NCBI GenBank assembly: GCA_900541175.1
Contig: UQIT01000039.1
Span: 1 to 16,080 of the forward strand
DNA length: 16,080 bases
Direction of reading: 5' to 3'
Source of the DNA: an uncultured Collinsella sp.
GTDB taxonomy: Bacteria > Actinomycetota > Coriobacteriia > Coriobacteriales > Coriobacteriaceae
The notes beneath the pieces are model-generated. The model ran no database searches. It had not been told where the DNA came from and was given only the letters and a program-made list of their open reading frames with translations. A program made the position numbers and the translations under genes. Positions 12,632 through 16,080 of this stretch are shown here, one piece after another. Position 1 is the first letter of the stretch; each line of letters begins with the position of its first letter.

Positions 12632-14056
12632 ATGATAGAGATCGCCGTCAACAACCTCGCGGCCGCAACAGGGGCCCGAACCGTGACGGGAGAAGCCGAT
12701 CGGGTATGCCGCGGGTGCGTTATCGACTCGCGTCAGGTCGAGGAAGGGACGATTTTCGTCGCCTTTCCCGGTGAAAACGTCGACGGCAATGATTTTGCTT
12801 CCCGTGCCGTCCAGTCGGGTGCCGGCGCCGTCGTGATGACGCGTGAGCCTGAGGCCGAGCTGGTCTCGCTGGCGCAGGACAAGGGCTGTGCCATCTTGCT
12901 GACCGATGATCCCGAGGAGTTTCTGCTGCGTTTGGCGCACACGTACCGTCTGGAGCTTGGCTGCCTGGTCGTTGGTATTACCGGTTCCATCGGCAAGACG
13001 ACGACCAAGGACGTGCTCGCCGCTGTGCTCGCCAAGCGCTATCGTGTCTGGGCCACCAAGGGCAATTTCAATAACCTGATCGGCATGCCGCTCACGGTGC
13101 TTTCCGCTCCGGCCGATACCGAGGTCCTGGTGCTCGAGATGGGCATGAACCATTTCCACGAGATTGAGCGCCTGTCCCAGTCCGTCAATCCCAACCTTGC
13201 CATCGTGAGCAAGATCGGCACCTCTCATATCGGCATTTTGGGTAGCCGCGAGAACATCGCCCGCGCTAAGGCCGAGATTGTCCAGGGTATGTGCGCCGCT
13301 GGCGACTTCTTGCCGCTTCTGGTTTTGGGCGGCGAGGACGACTTTACGCCGTTCATTCGCGATACGTTCGCCCAGCCTGCTGGTATCGACGTGATGTTGG
13401 CCGGCGTCTCGGACGATGATGAGGTCCGCGCCCGCGACATTCGTGTTGATGACGAGGGCCGTCCGGTCTTTACGCTCGATTTTGGCCAGGGCGAGACAAT
13501 CGATACCATGCTTGCCATCCCCGGCGTGCAGTCCGTTCCAAATGCCGTTAAGGCCGCCGCGGTTGCCTATCGCCTGGGCGTGACGCCCGAGCAGATCGAT
13601 GCTGCCTTTAGAGGCCTCACGATCACCGGTCACCGCCAGGAGATCAAACGCGCCAAGAGCGGTGCCCGCGTCATTGACGATTCCTATAACGCCAGCGCCG
13701 AATCCATGGCTGCTGGCCTCGATCTACTGTGTTCGCTTTCCTGCACGGGGTCTCGCATGGCGATCTTGGGCGAGATGGGCGAGATGGGCGATGAGGCTCC
13801 TCGCATGCATGAGCTCGTGGGCGCCTATGCCGCCGCCAAGAAGCTCGACATGCTGGCGTGCGTGGGTGGTGAGCTGGCCCAGCTTATGGCCGATGCCGCG
13901 CGCATGATGGGCATGGACGAGGACCGCATCCAGGTGTTCTCCGATTATCAGCAGGTGCTCGACCGCATGGGCGGCGCGCTTGAAAAACATGATGTTGTAC
14001 TGGTCAAGGGTTCCCGCTTTGTTGAGCTCGACCGCTTTGTGGAAGGTGTGTGCTAG
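12632..14056 (+). CDS. murF: UDP-MurNAc-tripeptide D-alanyl-D-alanine ligase
   Basis: This 474-residue Mur ligase adds D-Ala-D-Ala to the UDP-MurNAc-tripeptide in the cytoplasm. The ATP loop GITGSIGKTTT is at residues 115-125. TKGNFNNLIGMPLT (from 142) and EMGMNHFHEI (169-178) are MurF-specific, and VIDDSYNASAESM and LGEMGEMGDEAPRMHE mark the C-terminal half. The MurE signature DNPR is absent, which settles MurF over MurE. GGGGAG (12621-12626) is 5 nt before the ATG. mraY follows after 3 nt. It is the first Mur ligase here because murE does not precede it. Confidence 0.96.
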   Translation: MIEIAVNNLAAATGARTVTGEADRVCRGCVIDSRQVEEGTIFVAFPGENVDGNDFASRAVQSGAGAVVMTREPEAELVSLAQDKGCAILLTDDPEEFLLRLAHTYRLELGCLVVGITGSIGKTTTKDVLAAVLAKRYRVWATKGNFNNLIGMPLTVLSAPADTEVLVLEMGMNHFHEIERLSQSVNPNLAIVSKIGTSHIGILGSRENIARAKAEIVQGMCAAGDFLPLLVLGGEDDFTPFIRDTFAQPAGIDVMLAGVSDDDEVRARDIRVDDEGRPVFTLDFGQGETIDTMLAIPGVQSVPNAVKAAAVAYRLGVTPEQIDAAFRGLTITGHRQEIKRAKSGARVIDDSYNASAESMAAGLDLLCSLSCTGSRMAILGEMGEMGDEAPRMHELVGAYAAAKKLDMLACVGGELAQLMADAARMMGMDEDRIQVFSDYQQVLDRMGGALEKHDVVLVKGSRFVELDRFVEGVC

Positions 14057-14059
14057 CCC

Positions 14060-15079
14060 ATGTTCGGCAATCCCTCGTATCCAACGTATCAGGCTTTTTT
14101 GGGGCTTTGCATCGCCGCCCCCCATTCGCTGCTGCTCATGCCGTGGTGGATCAAGCTACTCAAGGTCGAGGGTATCGGCCAGCAGGTTCGTGCCGACGGC
14201 CCCAAGCGTCATTTGGTTAAGCAGGGAACGCCCACCATGGGTGGTGTTGTCATCCTCGTCGCGATCTCGCTGACCTGTCTGCTGATGGGCAAACTCACCA
14301 CCGAGCTCGTGCTCGTGCTCCTCGCCACGCTGGCGACCGGCGTGCTGGGCCTGATCGACGACCTGACCTCCGTTACGCATGGGCGCTCGCTCGGTCTGAC
14401 GCCTCATGCCAAGATGATCGGCCTCACCATTATCTGTGTCACCTTTACGGTACTTGCCGTCAACTGGTGCGGCGTCGCCCCCGAGATTCGTTTTCCCGGC
14501 GGCCTGACGATTGACCTCGGTGTTCTTTCGACCACTATCTGCGGCCTTTCGTTCCCGTGGCTTTACATTGTCTTTTGCTGGCTGATGATCGCCGGTCTTT
14601 CTAATGCCGTGAACCTGACTGATGGCCTTGACGGTCTTGCTGGCGGCACCTCCATGATTGCCATGCTCGCCATGGCTGCCATGGCGTTTTTGCACGGAGA
14701 CGTGAACCTGTCCATCTTCTGCACCGCGTGTGCCGGTGCCTGCTTGGGCTTTCTGTGGTTCAACTGCTATCCGGCGAGCATCTTTATGGGCGATACCGGC
14801 TCGCTTGCCCTAGGCGCCGCGTTTGCCTGCACGTCCATCATGACCAACACCGAGGTCGTCTCCCTCATCATCGGCGGCCTGTTTATCGTTGAGACCCTGT
14901 CGGTCATGATTCAGGTTGTCTACTTCCACTTTACGCACAAGCGCGTCTTCCTTATGGCGCCCATCCATCATCATTTCGAAAAGAAGGGCTGGGCCGAGAC
15001 CAAGGTCGTCATCCGTTTTTGGATTATCGCTGCGGCCTTTGGTGCCGTTGGCCTTGCTTTGTTCTTCCAGTTGGGATAG
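14060..15079 (+). CDS. mraY: Phospho-N-acetylmuramoyl-pentapeptide transferase
   Basis: This 339-residue integral membrane enzyme transfers phospho-MurNAc-pentapeptide to undecaprenyl phosphate, giving lipid I. About ten membrane segments are visible. Key motifs are DGPKRHLVKQGTPTMGG (46-62), the Asp pair LIDDLTS (98-104), NLTDGLDGLA (185-194), MGDTGS (243-248) and HHHFEKKGW (303-311). The start ATG 3 nt after murF is needed to include the first membrane helix. GGAAGG at 14041-14046 is a rather distant ribosome-binding site inside murF, so coupling is likely. Confidence 0.97.
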   Translation: MFGNPSYPTYQAFLGLCIAAPHSLLLMPWWIKLLKVEGIGQQVRADGPKRHLVKQGTPTMGGVVILVAISLTCLLMGKLTTELVLVLLATLATGVLGLIDDLTSVTHGRSLGLTPHAKMIGLTIICVTFTVLAVNWCGVAPEIRFPGGLTIDLGVLSTTICGLSFPWLYIVFCWLMIAGLSNAVNLTDGLDGLAGGTSMIAMLAMAAMAFLHGDVNLSIFCTACAGACLGFLWFNCYPASIFMGDTGSLALGAAFACTSIMTNTEVVSLIIGGLFIVETLSVMIQVVYFHFTHKRVFLMAPIHHHFEKKGWAETKVVIRFWIIAAAFGAVGLALFFQLG

Positions 15080-15088
15080 TGGTCTTTC

Positions 15089-16080
15089 ATGCCTCTTGCT
15101 GATGTCTTTAGCCTGCTCGTTTTGGGTCAGGGCAAATCCGGTCTCGATGTCGCCCGCTGGGCGCTGGCACATCCCGAGCGCGTAAGCGCCGTTACCGTGT
15201 ATGGCGGCGGCACCTCTGAGCCCAATGACGCCACGCGTGCGCTCGAGGCTGCTGGTGCGTCGTTTGTCTATGGGACCGAACAGGTCGAGGGCGCCTATGA
15301 CGTATGCGTGACGTGCCCGGGCATCTCGGAGTTCTCGGGCTTCTTTAAGGCCGGGCGCGAGCATGCCGCCCAGATTATGGGTGAGCCCGAGTTTGCCTAT
15401 CGCCTGTCGCCCGATAACTGGATTGCCATTACGGGTACCAACGGCAAGACGACCACCACGTCGCTGACTGATTATCTGCTCAAGGCTGCCGGTGAGGCCA
15501 GCGTAGCTGTCGGCAACATCGGCGAGCCGCCGGTCAACGAGATTGACGGCCGAGCTCATAACGAGTGGTTTGTGGCCGAGCTCTCGAGCTACCAGATTGC
15601 TACGACCGCCGAGCTTCATCCTCGCGTGGCGGTGCTGCTCAACATCACTCCCGACCACTTGGGCTGGCATAAGAGCCATAAGAACTATGCGCTTGCCAAG
15701 ATCAAACTGTTTGACAATATGGTCGATGACGATCTGGCGGTTGTCGACGTCGAAGACGCCGGCATTCACGAGTTCGATGAGTACATCTACACGCCGGGTC
15801 GTCGCATCTGCAAGGTCGCTTTTGACGAGCCCGAGGGCGAGGATGCCGCCTTTGTGCGCGATGGCAAGATGATCGTGCGCCTGAAGGGCGTCGAGACTCC
15901 GCTCATCGCTACATCCGAGCTCAAGATCTCGGGCCATCACAATGTTATCAATGCCCTGTGCGCTGCCACGGCTGCCCTGGCAGTCGGTGCCGATGTCGAT
16001 GGTGTCTGCCGCGGCCTGGCCTCGTTCCAGCCGCTCGAGCACCGCGTGGAGCCGTGTGGCGAGATTGACGGCGTGCGCTA
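15089..16080 (+). CDS. murD: UDP-N-acetylmuramoylalanine--D-glutamate ligase (3' end cut by the window)
   Basis: The reading frame from ATG 15089 stays open to the window end, giving 330 codons of a family usually near 450-500 residues. An N-terminal Rossmann-like uracil-binding part (LLVLGQGKSGLDVARWAL, residues 9-26) is followed by the ATP loop ITGTNGKTTTTS (114-125), AELSSYQI, the NITPDHLGWHK motif and EHRVE near the cut. It adds D-glutamate to UDP-MurNAc-L-Ala in the cytoplasm. It begins 9 nt after the mraY stop with only a weak ribosome-binding site. The gene order murF-mraY-murD is the standard one. Confidence 0.95.
   Translation, partial: MPLADVFSLLVLGQGKSGLDVARWALAHPERVSAVTVYGGGTSEPNDATRALEAAGASFVYGTEQVEGAYDVCVTCPGISEFSGFFKAGREHAAQIMGEPEFAYRLSPDNWIAITGTNGKTTTTSLTDYLLKAAGEASVAVGNIGEPPVNEIDGRAHNEWFVAELSSYQIATTAELHPRVAVLLNITPDHLGWHKSHKNYALAKIKLFDNMVDDDLAVVDVEDAGIHEFDEYIYTPGRRICKVAFDEPEGEDAAFVRDGKMIVRLKGVETPLIATSELKISGHHNVINALCAATAALAVGADVDGVCRGLASFQPLEHRVEPCGEIDGVR

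Noticed and set aside
12632..14056. Whether this Mur ligase is MurE and not MurF
   Set aside because: The TKGNFNNLIGMPLT and EMGMNHFHEI motifs are those of MurF, and the DNPR motif of MurE is absent.
14810..16042. A 410-codon minus-strand open frame opposite mraY and murD
   Set aside because: Antisense shadow spanning two real genes and their junction; no recognisable domains.

Overview
The window is high-GC, entirely plus-strand coding, bacterial chromosomal DNA. Three things point to a Collinsella-like member of the Coriobacteriia (Actinomycetota): a dcw cluster whose mraZ-rsmH-ftsL-ftsI order is followed directly by murF, an arginine deiminase cluster with a YfcC-type transporter, and the codon and GC style. 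This is inferred from family resemblance and was not searched against a database. I see no tRNA, rRNA, CRISPR array or insertion sequence.

Left part (1-3036): the last codons of arginine deiminase (arcA), ornithine carbamoyltransferase (argF, catabolic arcB role) and a YfcC/ArcD-type 12-TM-class antiporter. Together they fit the arginine deiminase pathway: arginine in, ornithine out, carbamoyl phosphate for ATP. Each junction carries RNA structure: tandem hairpins between arcA and argF, a terminator plus a two-part hairpin between argF and the transporter, and a dense stack of hairpins and two terminators after the transporter. Carbamate kinase is not in view.

Middle part (3037-8280): a 69-nt long palindromic element, a monocistronic DUF1846 gene of unknown function between its own -10 box and terminator, a small winged-helix regulator gene broken by a one-base deletion, then pyrG (CTP synthase) with a perfect DnaA-box sequence in its leader, tightly followed by the tyrosine recombinase gene xerD. 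The pyrG-xerD pair ends at a perfect 24-bp inverted repeat with a T-run.

Right part (8281-16080): a 360-nt regulatory region and then the division and cell wall (dcw) cluster: mraZ, rsmH, ftsL-like, ftsI, murF, mraY and murD (cut by the window end). murE is missing from its usual place between ftsI and murF. The regulatory region is the most unusual part. A good sigma-70 promoter (TTGAAA-17-TATTAT) has a palindrome lying exactly in its spacer. A near-identical palindrome lies about 37 bp downstream in the leader. A nearly C-free, G-rich tract of GTGGG-like repeats, plausible MraZ sites, lies upstream. A separate perfect 8+8 inverted repeat lies further upstream. This looks like a heavily controlled master switch for the division and wall genes.
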